64,000 nt of DNA, from positions 62,001 to 126,000 of the forward strand of contig NZ_FQUM01000006.1 in assembly GCF_900129025.1 (NCBI RefSeq), given 5' to 3'. Shown piece by piece: positions 43,232 through 52,641 of this stretch. The notes below the pieces were generated by a model. That model worked only from the letters and a program-made list of their open reading frames with translations. It searched no databases and was not told where the DNA came from. The translations under genes were made by a program, and so were the position numbers. The stretch comes from Mariniphaga anaerophila (GTDB lineage: Bacteria; Bacteroidota; Bacteroidia; Bacteroidales; Prolixibacteraceae). Position 1 is the first letter of the stretch, and every line of letters starts with the position of its first letter.

Positions 43232-43687
43232 ATGAGATTAGTCATTCAAAAAGTATCGGAAGCCAAAGTTACCGTAGAAAAAAAAGTTATTTCATCGATA
43301 GGCAAAGGACTGCTGGTACTTATAGGAATTGAAGACGCAGACACAGACGACGACATCGACTGGCTGATAAAAAAAATGGTGCAGCTCCGAATTTTCGATG
43401 ACGAATCTGGTGTGATGAACCTTTCGGTGCAAGATGTTGGTGGCGATATAATTGTTGTTAGCCAGTTTACCTTGCACGCCAGCACAAAAAAAGGAAACCG
43501 CCCATCTTACATTCGGGCAGCAAAACCTGATTTTGCCGTACCGATGTACGAAAAATTTGTTGCAAAAACAGAAGAGGCCTTGGGTAAAAAAATCGGCACC
43601 GGCATTTTTGGTGCCATGATGGAAGTTTCGCTGGTTAACGACGGGCCGGTCACAATAATTATTGATTCAAAAATGAAAGACTTCTGA
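43232..43687 (+). CDS. dtd: D-aminoacyl-tRNA deacylase
   Basis: 151 residues. The SQFTLHA motif near 76 and the NDGPVTI motif near 136, the two signature loops of DTD, are present. It removes D-amino acids (and glycine from tRNA-Ala) from mischarged tRNA. Stop and next start are 2 bp apart, so co-transcribed with the MazG-like gene. Confidence 0.96.
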   Translation: MRLVIQKVSEAKVTVEKKVISSIGKGLLVLIGIEDADTDDDIDWLIKKMVQLRIFDDESGVMNLSVQDVGGDIIVVSQFTLHASTKKGNRPSYIRAAKPDFAVPMYEKFVAKTEEALGKKIGTGIFGAMMEVSLVNDGPVTIIIDSKMKDF

Positions 43688-43689
43688 TT

Positions 43690-44034
43690 ATGAACACAAA
43701 AGAGATAACTATTTCCGAAGCACAACAAATGGTAGACCAATGGATTAAAACCGTGGGAGTGCGCTATTTTAGTGAGCTGACCAACATGGCCATTTTAACC
43801 GAAGAGGTTGGTGAGCTGGCACGCATCATTGCCAGAAAATATGGTGACCAGTCGTTTAAAAAATCAGACGAAAAATATAACATGGCCGACGAAATGGCCG
43901 ACGTACTCTGGGTGCTGGTTTGCCTGGCCAACCAAACAGGAGTAGATTTAAACGAAGCTTTTCAAAAAAATCTGGAGAAAAAAACGAACCGCGACAAAGA
44001 ACGCCACAAAAACAATCCGAAACTGCGGAGCTAA
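43690..44034 (+). CDS. MazG-like nucleotide pyrophosphohydrolase
   Basis: 114 residues with the all-alpha NTP-PPase motif EEVGELARIIARKYG and DEMADVLWVLVCLANQTGVDL, plus a basic tail. Metal-binding Glu and Asp residues are intact. It likely hydrolyses nucleoside triphosphates to monophosphates (house-cleaning). Operon with dtd; its end is 1 bp from the convergent polyprenyl synthetase gene. Confidence 0.9.
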   Translation: MNTKEITISEAQQMVDQWIKTVGVRYFSELTNMAILTEEVGELARIIARKYGDQSFKKSDEKYNMADEMADVLWVLVCLANQTGVDLNEAFQKNLEKKTNRDKERHKNNPKLRS

Positions 44035-44035
44035 C

Positions 44036-45010
44036 TTACTTTTTACGAGTGGTAATATACTCCATCAAATCAATAAGCGACGTGCGTGCTTCGCTATCGG
44101 GGAACTCCATTAATGCGCTCACCGCTTTGTCCTTAAACTCATTCATCTTTTCAGTGGCATATTCAATTCCGCCTTTTTCACCAACCAAACGAATAAGTTC
44201 TCCGATCACCTTGGCATTTTTGTTTTTACGTTTAATCAGGCGCAGAATGCGCTTCCGTTCAGAATCATGAGAATTTTGCAGAACATAAAGCAACGGCAGA
44301 GTTATCTTTTTTTCCCGAATGTCGTTTCCCGTAGGCTTTCCAATAATTCCTTTTGCCTGGTAATCAAAAATATCATCTTTAATCTGAAATGCTATTCCTG
44401 CATCCTGTCCAATGCGATACATTTTTTCGGGAATCGCCGGATCATCAGTTACAGAAGCCGCACCAATTGCCATGCTTGTAGCAATTAACGACGCCGTTTT
44501 TTTGCGAATGATTTCGAAATAAGTTTCTTCGTCGATGTCGAGTTTTCGGCTCTTTTTTACTTGCAGAATTTCGCCTTCACTCATATCCTGAACAGCCTGG
44601 GAAATCAGATGCAGAAAGTTGTATTTTTTGTGCTCCAGCTGCAACAGCAACCCTCTTGCCAAAATATAATCGCCAACCAGCACAGCCAGTTTGTTCCGCC
44701 ACAAAGCATTGATGGAAAAGGTGCCACGTCGTTCGTACGATTCATCCACCACATCGTCGTGTACCAAGGTAGCCGAATGAAGCAACTCAACCGAACAGGC
44801 TGCCAGTTGCGAAAAATCGTTGGTTTCGCCATGAAGTTTTGCGGACAAAAAGACAAACATCGGCCGCAGTTGTTTTCCTTTTGTACGGTACAAAAAATTC
44901 AGGATAGTTCCTAAAAGCGGCACATCGCTCTTTAATGATTTCCTGAAATATGGTTCAAAATCTTTCAGCTCCTGCTCAATAGGTAGCCTTATGGCATTTA
45001 TTTTCGACAT
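44036..45010 (-). CDS. polyprenyl diphosphate synthase
   Basis: 324 residues, all helical isoprenyl synthase fold with the first Asp-rich motif DDVVD (85-89) and second IKDDIFDYQ near 213. The position five before the first motif is small (LLHSAT), favouring long-chain products such as the menaquinone side chain. Catalyses repeated head-to-tail addition of isopentenyl diphosphate. Confidence 0.92.
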   Translation of the reverse strand: MSKINAIRLPIEQELKDFEPYFRKSLKSDVPLLGTILNFLYRTKGKQLRPMFVFLSAKLHGETNDFSQLAACSVELLHSATLVHDDVVDESYERRGTFSINALWRNKLAVLVGDYILARGLLLQLEHKKYNFLHLISQAVQDMSEGEILQVKKSRKLDIDEETYFEIIRKKTASLIATSMAIGAASVTDDPAIPEKMYRIGQDAGIAFQIKDDIFDYQAKGIIGKPTGNDIREKKITLPLLYVLQNSHDSERKRILRLIKRKNKNAKVIGELIRLVGEKGGIEYATEKMNEFKDKAVSALMEFPDSEARTSLIDLMEYITTRKK

Positions 45011-45160
45011 TCGACAAACTCACTTTTTCCTTTTCGATAACGAACATAGAATAAATTAGTTGAATAAAGTATAATTTCAATAAAAAAAATCAGGCAAAAA
45101 ATGAATTATTCATAAAGTGTCTAAATTTTAAAAGCCATCAGATTAGTTCCTAAATATTTA

Positions 45161-45168
45161 TATATTTG
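45161..45168 (+). promoter_or_regulatory. -7 box of the ArsR-family gene
   Basis: TATATTTG, 22 bp before the ATG, matches TAnnTTTG. The -33 element is not clear. Confidence 0.45.
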
Positions 45169-45190
45169 CATTTTTAAAGAATTCATAAAA

Positions 45191-45493
45191 ATGGTAGATA
45201 TCAAGGTGTTGGATGCTAATCGATTAAACACTGCAGCAAATATGTTAAAAGCTATCGCACACCCAATGCGAATTGCAATCTTAAAGCATCTGGAAGGCGG
45301 CAAGAGACTAACTGTCACAGAGATACACGAATTATTAGGAATTGAACAATCGACCACTTCGCATCATTTGGGCATTTTACGCGACAAAGGTGTTTTGTGC
45401 GCAAAACGTGAAGGGAAAAATACGTATTACTATTTGAAATATGATATTCTGAGTCAGATTGTTGATTGCCTCGAGACCTGCACCTGCGAATAG
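45191..45493 (+). CDS. ArsR-family transcriptional regulator
   Basis: 100 residues, winged helix with LKAIAHPMRIAILKHL, VTEIHELLGIEQSTTSHHLGILRDKGVL and a C-terminal helix ending CLETCTCE. The three terminal cysteines could sense a metal or oxidant. The helix after the HTH lacks the ELCVCDL motif of true ArsR. It is a single gene, 250 bp before the sulfatase and on the same strand. Confidence 0.88.
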   Translation: MVDIKVLDANRLNTAANMLKAIAHPMRIAILKHLEGGKRLTVTEIHELLGIEQSTTSHHLGILRDKGVLCAKREGKNTYYYLKYDILSQIVDCLETCTCE

Positions 45494-45744
45494 AGAAAGA
45501 ACAAACGCGCAATTACTGAACACAGACATCACTTTTTGTTCCAATGCAATTGACTCCACTTTCTCGTTAAAAAACCTACCTGCCTTTTTCTTTATTCATC
45601 CAATTAAAATTACTACGCAATGCACCGGCCATTGTGCAATCCCCTTTTGTCCAGACTAAAGCATGATATTTTCCGGTATTTTATCAAATACTCCCGCATT
45701 CTATTCTTATATTTAAGGCACTATTCAACTATAACGTCTTTAAT

Positions 45745-47643
45745 ATGAAACCAAAAAATCTCACCTGCTTTTTTACCCTCGTTTTTGCAACACTCATAGT
45801 TTTCTTATTTTCGGGCTGCCAGCACAAAACGCCGAAAGAGCTACCCAACATACTCTGGCTCACCAGCGAAGACAACAGCCCGCTGCTGGGATGTTACGGC
45901 GATGAATTTGCAACCACGCCCAATCTCGACAAATTAGCATCTGAAGGTTTTTTATACACTCATGCCTATGCAAATGCCCCTGTTTGCGCTCCGGCCCGAA
46001 ACACCATAATTACCGGTGTTTATGCCAACTCAAACGGCAACCAGCACATGCGCAGTTACTATCCAAAATCGGAAGTGGTAAAAACTTACCCTGAATTTTT
46101 GCGCGAAGCGGGCTACTATTGCAGCAACAACGTAAAAACCGACTACAACACGGAATCAATAGACCCAAAGCAAATTTGGGACGACTGTAGCCGTGATGCC
46201 CATTATAAAAACAGAGCCGAAGGACAGCCGTTTTTCGCCATTTTCAACACAACAATTTCGCACGAAAGCTGTATGCACGACTCCATTCCCGACGAGCAGC
46301 TGCGCCACAGTCCGGACGAAGTTCCGATTCCGCCGTACCATCCAAAAACGCCGGCCATAAAGCACGACTGGGCGCAATATTACGACAAGGTGGAAGACAT
46401 GGATGCGTGGGTTGGAGAAAAGCTCAGGGAACTCGAAGAGTCAGGCCTTGCAGAAAACACCATTGTTTTTTATTACGGCGACCACGGTGGTGTTTTGGCA
46501 CGAAGCAAGCGTTACGTGTACGAAACAGGCACCCGCGTTCCTTTCCTGATTCGCATTCCTGAAAAATACAAATACCTGTTTCCTAAAGAAAAAACCGGTT
46601 CAAAAATAAATCGTCTTATTAGTTTCGTTGATTTGGCGCCAACTCTTCTGAGTATTGCCGGCATTAAAATACCGGACTTTATGCAGGGAAACGCTTTTCT
46701 GGGCAAACAAAAAACCGACGATCCGCAATATGCATACATGTTTAGAGGGAGGATGGACGAACGATATGATATGTGCCGTGCCGTGCGCGACCAAAAATAC
46801 CGATACATCCGGAACTACGTACCTTACCGCGTTTACGGACAACATCTGGAGTATTTGTGGAGGGCGCCTTCGATCCGCTCCTGGGAGCAAGCTTACCTCG
46901 CCGGAGAATGCAACGAAACGCAAGGCATTTTCTGGAACACCAAGCCGGTTGAAGAATTGTACGACACAGAAAACGATCCGTGGGAAGTAAATAACCTGGC
47001 AAACGCCCCTGCTTATGCCGATGTGCTAAAACGCATGCGAAACGCAAACATGGAGTGGGTTTACAAAATAAAAGACACCGGGTTTATTCCGGAGGCTGAC
47101 TGGGAAAATCGCGCCAACGGAACTCCAATGTATGATTATATGCGATCCGGCAACATCGATTTAAAACCCATTATTGAGGCAGCCGAAGTTGCAACGCTGG
47201 GCAAACCAGAGAATCTCGCTCAAATGCAGTCGTTCCTAAAAAATGATGATAGCGCAATCAGATACTGGGGAGCCACAGGATTATTGATATTGGGAAAGAA
47301 TGCTACTCCGGCAACAGAAGCACTAACAGCCGTGCTTCATGACAAATCGCCCGATGTAATTGCTGTTGCAGCAGAAACACTTTACAGGCTCGGAGAAAAA
47401 GAAACGGCTAAAAAAGCACTGCTTTCTATTCTGAAAAATCCGAACGAATTTGCACGCACCCGCGCCTTAAACGCAATTGACTGCCTTGAAGAAAACAGTC
47501 CGGAAATGATAACCGGCGTGGTAAACATGGTAAAAGATTCTCCGCAGATGACCCGAAACCGGTATGATTTGAGGGCAGCTAAATGGCTGATTGAAAAATG
47601 GCAACTAAATCCGGATGATTACGATTTAAAATTTGACTGGTAA
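45745..47643 (+). CDS. lipoprotein sulfatase with C-terminal HEAT-like repeats
   Basis: 632 residues. Lipobox FSGC (Cys25). Formylglycine sulfatase signature CAPAR starting at Cys81, metal residues early (TSEDNSPLLGCYGD) and YGDHGG near 247. After about 520 come helical HEAT-like repeats (IRYWGATGLLILG ... DVIAVAAETLYRLGEKETAKKALLSIL). The Cys must be matured by an anaerobic or aerobic formylglycine-generating enzyme encoded elsewhere. Substrate probably a sulfated glycan, as in marine Bacteroidota, but no SusCD pair or glycoside hydrolase is adjacent. It ends exactly at the last base before the convergent fibre cluster. Confidence 0.92.
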   Translation: MKPKNLTCFFTLVFATLIVFLFSGCQHKTPKELPNILWLTSEDNSPLLGCYGDEFATTPNLDKLASEGFLYTHAYANAPVCAPARNTIITGVYANSNGNQHMRSYYPKSEVVKTYPEFLREAGYYCSNNVKTDYNTESIDPKQIWDDCSRDAHYKNRAEGQPFFAIFNTTISHESCMHDSIPDEQLRHSPDEVPIPPYHPKTPAIKHDWAQYYDKVEDMDAWVGEKLRELEESGLAENTIVFYYGDHGGVLARSKRYVYETGTRVPFLIRIPEKYKYLFPKEKTGSKINRLISFVDLAPTLLSIAGIKIPDFMQGNAFLGKQKTDDPQYAYMFRGRMDERYDMCRAVRDQKYRYIRNYVPYRVYGQHLEYLWRAPSIRSWEQAYLAGECNETQGIFWNTKPVEELYDTENDPWEVNNLANAPAYADVLKRMRNANMEWVYKIKDTGFIPEADWENRANGTPMYDYMRSGNIDLKPIIEAAEVATLGKPENLAQMQSFLKNDDSAIRYWGATGLLILGKNATPATEALTAVLHDKSPDVIAVAAETLYRLGEKETAKKALLSILKNPNEFARTRALNAIDCLEENSPEMITGVVNMVKDSPQMTRNRYDLRAAKWLIEKWQLNPDDYDLKFDW

Positions 47644-48159
47644 TTACCAATCATCATAAACAGTAAACACCAGGGTTGTTTCAAAATCCCCGGCACCCAT
47701 AATCACTGAAAAACCACTAAATTTCAGCGAAATGGGAATGGTTGATATTCCGTGCTTTCCTCTGAAAAAAAAGGACGGGTTATTTGTGATTTCACGGTAG
47801 TTTGTCCCATCGTGAATATTCGCATTTGAAGAGAACCAGCTAACCCTGGTTCCTGAACCGGTTCTGCGCGCTTCAAGTTTAATATCCGAGTTCCAGCCAA
47901 CATCCGACTTGTGGACAAAAACCCTCCACTTTTTGTTTGGACTGAACACGTAGTCAAAATAATCTGCATACAACACCGACACAAAAAGAGACGATTCGCT
48001 CTCAACAGAAGGCTCGTAATCATTGCCGGCCTCGGTTAACGACGGTAAAAACCCACTTAGTCCTGCGTCTCCATTTACAACAACACTCATCTGCTGACCC
48101 GCTAAATACAAATGAACGAAAAGCAGCAAAAACGACAGATATATACTTTTGTATTTCAT
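47644..48159 (-). CDS. secreted beta protein, last gene of the chaperone-usher-like cluster
   Basis: 171 residues with a signal peptide (ends AGQQ). Mature part is all-beta, Ser/Asn-rich, ending in an alternating hydrophobic strand (TTLVFTVYDDW) comparable to the C-termini of the pilin-like paralogues (VVYTITETN, ILYTLTDN). It lacks their single Cys motif, so it may be a tip subunit or adhesin. Its start overlaps the stop of the upstream pilin-like gene by one base (TAATG). The 3' end abuts the sulfatase. Confidence 0.6.
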   Translation of the reverse strand: MKYKSIYLSFLLLFVHLYLAGQQMSVVVNGDAGLSGFLPSLTEAGNDYEPSVESESSLFVSVLYADYFDYVFSPNKKWRVFVHKSDVGWNSDIKLEARRTGSGTRVSWFSSNANIHDGTNYREITNNPSFFFRGKHGISTIPISLKFSGFSVIMGAGDFETTLVFTVYDDW

Positions 48160-48719
48160 TAGTTATCAGTTAATGTATAGAGAATAACAAAATTATATTC
48201 GCCGGCAGATTCTATTTCTGAATAATCGGCAACCTCAACCGAAAAAGTAAGCTGGTGGCCTGCCCGAACCCCATTTCCCGTATAGCAATTACCAATTCCG
48301 GTAACAACCGGCCGCGGCTGATTGGAAAGTTCTACCCTTCCGGCAGGCTGCCCGCGCTTACCGGCGCCGTTCCCCGAAAAACGGGAGGCTTCGAGAAAAA
48401 GCTTCAACCCTGAAGGGACTGTCCCCTGCGAAACTTCCGCAGTAATTTTGCGAGAGTGCTGATTTGCCGGCAAGGCAGATGTGTAATTCAACCAAAGCGA
48501 ATTATTGCTGGAGCTTCCGACAGTTAATGAATTTCCCGACTCTGCACCCGGCAGAATTGTAAAATGAATGCTGTTATCTACGCCCGGTTCAACATCAACC
48601 AGGGCAACTTCAGGCAGCGAAAAAGAGACAGAAAACTGCCCGGTATCCCATTGTCCCCACACGATGAATGGAAACAGAATAAAAACTAACACGCATCCGT
48701 ATTTCGAAAATGTATTCAT
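48159..48719 (-). CDS. pilin-like secreted subunit C
   Basis: 186 residues with a signal peptide (ends VWGQ). Shares with the proteins at 52642 and 53368: an N-terminal strand of alternating hydrophobics (FSVSFSLPEVALVDVEPG), the core LWLNYTS, VPSGLKLFLEAS, the single-Cys motif GIGNCYTGNG ... GHQL, and a C-terminal strand (FVILYTLTDN). These features fit a fibre subunit folded with donor-strand complementation. It lies between the usher-like gene and the terminal gene, with a 26-bp gap and a 1-bp overlap. Confidence 0.65.
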   Translation of the reverse strand: MNTFSKYGCVLVFILFPFIVWGQWDTGQFSVSFSLPEVALVDVEPGVDNSIHFTILPGAESGNSLTVGSSSNNSLWLNYTSALPANQHSRKITAEVSQGTVPSGLKLFLEASRFSGNGAGKRGQPAGRVELSNQPRPVVTGIGNCYTGNGVRAGHQLTFSVEVADYSEIESAGEYNFVILYTLTDN

Positions 48720-48745
48720 AATTATTTCAGTACTTACTCATTTTT

Positions 48746-51700
48746 TTACTGCGCCAGGCGTCCGTTCTCAAACTTCACCACAAAAGCATTCTTGTATATT
48801 TTCTCCAACTTTTGCTTTTCTTTTTCGGCCTCTCCCAACTTGGGAAATCGGCCAATGAAATATTTGTACAAGGTACCAATTTGCACTTCAAAATCATAAG
48901 GAGCCTCCTGAAAATAGGTGGCATCGTTTGATTTTTTACTGCCAAAAGCCCCAACCTGAACTGAATAAAAAGTATCGGAGTGCGACTCCGACTCCTTTTC
49001 AATTTCCATCTGTTGTGCAGCGCGGCTTTCAGGCTGATTGTTCAATTGCTTTAACGGCTGAAGGACCTTGTTGTCAGATTTAAAAATAATATTCCGTTTC
49101 CTGGGCTTCAGATCCAACTCCAGGTGCTTGTCCTGCCCCGGCTCCAAATTTATCCTGACAACCGGATTCTCCAGTTCATACCCCTCCGGCAAACTGTTGG
49201 TATACACCCTGAACGTCCATTCTCCCGGCCGCACCAACGGAAAAGAAAATTTCCCGTTTGCTTCACTGGTAATTCGAAATTGTTCCTGCTCATTTTTCAG
49301 TTCAACAATAATATTTTGAACTTTCACCTCCCCTTTCTGCAAAATAGCCAGCGCACTTTCCTGAACCTCAAAACTACCGCGAAGCCTTGCTCCTTTTGCA
49401 ATTCTGAAATTTAATTCTGTTGTTTCGTCTTCCAGAATTTCAACGCTAAGCTGGTCGGCAATTTCCGGAATTTCGTCAATTGCCAATCCGGACCGGTCGA
49501 TGTACAAAATGTGAGTTCCCGTGGGCACAGCTTTAAAACTGAATTCGCCATTTTTCCCCGTGATGGCTGTTTTGTTAAAAAACGAAACCACAATTCCTTC
49601 GGCAGGCTCATGGTTCGCACGAGTCACATATCCTTTCAGGTCGCCGGCATCAACAATCTTCTTGAGTGGAATTCCAAACTTGTATGCGTAATTCAAAGAA
49701 AATGTAAGTTCCGGATTTTCGGTTTCCTGCCGGAACAACGTATAAAAACTACGCAAAGAAATTTTGTGCCGCGGAACAGGAGTAAAATCCACATTCAGCT
49801 GCATAAGATTACGGTTGCGATAATAATCTTCAATATTATAGGCATTCTGAATATGAAAATTGGCACGCAAATTTTTCGCGAGCTGACTAACTACCGCCAT
49901 ACCGGCCATAAAATTCTGCTGATCTCCGGAAATGAACCGGTTAACATTTGACCAGCTACCGAAAACCCGCACCGCATGTTTCGAATTAAAACGGTAAGCC
50001 AAATTTACCGAGCCCCGGTACATGGTTTGTTGATTCTGCCCCGATTCCAACATAAAGTTCGTGGTTTCGCCGTATTCTCCCAGAATATTATATTCCAACC
50101 TGTTAAAACGATGAATAACCTGGGCGTTTATAGAGTTTGTTTTGTAATGAAACTTATCGAGCGCCAGACGGTCTTTCCGCTCGTACTGCCGCCAATAAAG
50201 TTTCAGGTATGCGCGTGAAGCCAAGTTGTAATTTGCCATATATTGAAACGACCTGGAATAGGGGGCAGTCACAAAAAACGTGTCCAACTGGGCGTTAATA
50301 AAATCCTCTTTGGCATATATTCCAAGACTTAATTTCGGGGTCAGATTCACCGAAAAATTACCGGAATAAAACGTTGAGTTTGAATAGTACCCCGGGTAGT
50401 TTTTACCGGTGTAATAATAGTTTCCGGCCAGATTAAAAACAGAAAACTGCGAACTTAAATTTGCCCGCATTGCATTATCCCAGGTTTCGCCGAAACGCCC
50501 TCTCGAAAATTCCAGTTCAACGGAAGTGCGACTGAAAGGCTGGAACTGCGAATTCAAACTGGCCAGTTGTGTCATTTCGGGACTGGCAGCCAACTGCTTC
50601 GACACCAGGTAGAAGCCAACATTATTTTTTTTATTGAACTCAACCCCTGCAAAAGCAGCCATTTCATTATCTATTTCCTGATAGAAACGGGGCTTAACAT
50701 ATAAAAAACCGAAATTCAGCCCGTTATTAAATTTCACCTTACTTTCTGCCCCCAGCCCAAAACGCGAAGATTCTGTTAACGGGGTAAAAGAGAAGGACTT
50801 TTCTCCGGCAAATAATTCAAGATTATCGTTAGCATACGAAACAAAATACTGGTCGTACAGTCCTAAAAAGCTAAGGTTAGTGTTGTTCGGACCACGCGCC
50901 AAAAATTCCATCCGGTGCTTCCCTTTTTCGTCCAGCGAACCGCTCCCCGAAAGCTCAAACTGATACGCATGTTCGTAACTTCCCCGTTGGTTGGAAGCCA
51001 GATAGGTGGCACCAAATTCAACCGGAAATCTGAGGTATAAATCCTTTTTTCCCTCTTTTACAGGAAAAGTTGTGTAAGAGCTGAAAATGCTTTCTGTTAC
51101 TTTTCCCGAAACCAAAGCCCGCACTGTATAATAATTTTTAACGGTTTCGGTAATTGCATCTGATGACGGGTGGGTTGCAAAAAAACGAATCGATTGTCCC
51201 GGAGCAATTTCAATTTCGGCCTGCCCCTCCACGGAGCAATTACGGGTTTCGATAAATACTTTTTTACCAGTATTCCCCAGATTTTGCAGTAAAAATTCAG
51301 AACGGAACTCTTCTCCCGCCTTAATATGTTGTGGCGATTCTACCAGGTGCATTTCAATTTTTTCAACTTCGCCTACAGTTACCACAACAGGAACTAAATC
51401 TAAAACATCTCCGTTTTCAACCTGATTGACCGACAGTTCCACCTTAAACTTGCCAACAGGATTTACCGAAGGAATTTGCACCGAAAAAATCAAAAACTTT
51501 CGTTCGCCCGACTGCAGCGAAAAACTTTTTGCAGGAGAAATCAGCCTCCATCCCGAAGGCGCGTTCATTCCGGCATCTAAATTCTGAATAGTATTCGTTT
51601 TATTTTCCGCAAAAAAAGCAAGGTTCACAATTTGACCGGGCAGAACGTCCACTTTGTCCCGCGTTGAAACAAGCCTGACACTACCCGCCGACTGACCGAA

Positions 51701-51757
51701 CAGGCCGGAAGCAGCAAAAACAAAAAACGAAAATATGGTGAGTAGCCTAACGGGCAT
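48746..51757 (-). CDS. usher-like outer-membrane barrel protein with SPOR domain
   Basis: 1003 residues. Signal peptide (ends LFGQ); two Ig-like domains (about 22-128 and 130-240); a long beta-barrel region (about 240-690) of alternating aromatic strands; a CarboxypepD-like domain (about 697-775, EPAEGIVVSFFNKTAITGKNGEFSF); a second Ig/CarboxypepD-like domain (about 815-895, KFSFPLVRPGEWTFRVY); a Gln/Glu-rich linker; and a C-terminal SPOR domain (about 925-995, FYSVQVGAFGSKK). Barrel plus C-terminal beta sandwiches resembles alternative (alpha/CS1-class) ushers, and the gene is surrounded by a chaperone-like and pilin-like genes. SPOR would tether it to denuded peptidoglycan. Not a named family. 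Confidence 0.68.
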   Translation of the reverse strand: MPVRLLTIFSFFVFAASGLFGQSAGSVRLVSTRDKVDVLPGQIVNLAFFAENKTNTIQNLDAGMNAPSGWRLISPAKSFSLQSGERKFLIFSVQIPSVNPVGKFKVELSVNQVENGDVLDLVPVVVTVGEVEKIEMHLVESPQHIKAGEEFRSEFLLQNLGNTGKKVFIETRNCSVEGQAEIEIAPGQSIRFFATHPSSDAITETVKNYYTVRALVSGKVTESIFSSYTTFPVKEGKKDLYLRFPVEFGATYLASNQRGSYEHAYQFELSGSGSLDEKGKHRMEFLARGPNNTNLSFLGLYDQYFVSYANDNLELFAGEKSFSFTPLTESSRFGLGAESKVKFNNGLNFGFLYVKPRFYQEIDNEMAAFAGVEFNKKNNVGFYLVSKQLAASPEMTQLASLNSQFQPFSRTSVELEFSRGRFGETWDNAMRANLSSQFSVFNLAGNYYYTGKNYPGYYSNSTFYSGNFSVNLTPKLSLGIYAKEDFINAQLDTFFVTAPYSRSFQYMANYNLASRAYLKLYWRQYERKDRLALDKFHYKTNSINAQVIHRFNRLEYNILGEYGETTNFMLESGQNQQTMYRGSVNLAYRFNSKHAVRVFGSWSNVNRFISGDQQNFMAGMAVVSQLAKNLRANFHIQNAYNIEDYYRNRNLMQLNVDFTPVPRHKISLRSFYTLFRQETENPELTFSLNYAYKFGIPLKKIVDAGDLKGYVTRANHEPAEGIVVSFFNKTAITGKNGEFSFKAVPTGTHILYIDRSGLAIDEIPEIADQLSVEILEDETTELNFRIAKGARLRGSFEVQESALAILQKGEVKVQNIIVELKNEQEQFRITSEANGKFSFPLVRPGEWTFRVYTNSLPEGYELENPVVRINLEPGQDKHLELDLKPRKRNIIFKSDNKVLQPLKQLNNQPESRAAQQMEIEKESESHSDTFYSVQVGAFGSKKSNDATYFQEAPYDFEVQIGTLYKYFIGRFPKLGEAEKEKQKLEKIYKNAFVVKFENGRLAQ

Positions 51758-51759
51758 TG

Positions 51760-52560
51760 TTAAATTTCAAATGACACATTCGTTCCAAATACATTATCGT
51801 TGTCACAATCGGCTACCAAAATGCCATTATAATTCCCCGGCTTTATCCCTTTCAATTCGAGGGTAATCATTACCGACGTTCCCGGGTAAGTTTTTCTTTT
51901 TTCAGCTTTTACAATGCCAGCCGAATTTCCCTCGTCGTCGAACAACTCAAGAGCCAGTTCCGGCCTCAGCATGCGTTCGCCTGTGTTTTCGAGAGCCACA
52001 TGCAACAGCGGCATTTCATCCTGTTTTCCGAGCTCCATTCCCAAAAACTTTATGTCGCTGGTGCCCGTTTCTCCAATTTGGGTTACCAACTGAATTGCAT
52101 ACCGAATAGCGGTATTAATTGTAACGCCTCCCGAAGTTGCCGAAGTGTCCGGAGGGACAATCCCCTCAACCATAAGTACGCTCCAATAAGTCCCGATTAG
52201 AGAATCATTCGGAACTTTCACTTCGAAATTTACCGATGCAATTTCGTTGGGCTGCAACTCAACTAATTCAGGGTTAAAAGAAATCCAATTGGCATTCGAC
52301 CTCTCCGAAGTGCCGGCCAAATCGTGCCTGCTTTCGCCAGTGTAGGAAAACCAGTAATCGCGCTGATAAATTTTCACACTTCTGTTATGTTCCGAAGCAT
52401 TCTGAACCTGAATAGTTCCCCGGTAAGATTCTCCCGGCTGCGCCTGGTTTTCGTGGGTTAACCCATTCAGAACCACAATATTTGCCCACGAAAATAATGG
52501 AATAAAAAAAGAGAGCATCCCCGCAAAGGACAATCTTTTCAAAAAAGCGTTACAAATCAT
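51760..52560 (-). CDS. Ig-like periplasmic chaperone candidate
   Basis: About 266 residues from ATG 52560. Signal peptide (ends SWAN), then two beta-sandwich domains: an N-terminal one with RGTIQVQNASEHNRSVKIYQRDYW and SNANWISFNPELVELQPNEIASVNFEVKVPNDSLIGTYWSVLMVEG, and a C-terminal one ending in a strand after YNGILVADCDNDNVFG. The order (N-asymmetric strands, W-SFxPxxxxLxP-x-E, vxVPxD) resembles pilus chaperones and DUF916-like proteins. It is 3 bp from the usher-like gene and presumably escorts the pilin-like subunits. Confidence 0.65.
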   Translation of the reverse strand: MICNAFLKRLSFAGMLSFFIPLFSWANIVVLNGLTHENQAQPGESYRGTIQVQNASEHNRSVKIYQRDYWFSYTGESRHDLAGTSERSNANWISFNPELVELQPNEIASVNFEVKVPNDSLIGTYWSVLMVEGIVPPDTSATSGGVTINTAIRYAIQLVTQIGETGTSDIKFLGMELGKQDEMPLLHVALENTGERMLRPELALELFDDEGNSAGIVKAEKRKTYPGTSVMITLELKGIKPGNYNGILVADCDNDNVFGTNVSFEI

Positions 52561-52641
52561 GTAAAATGGTTTTTGGTAAACAACTTCCAATTTTATCGCT
52601 AAAATACAGTTCTTACGACAGAAAACAATATGGATAATCTG

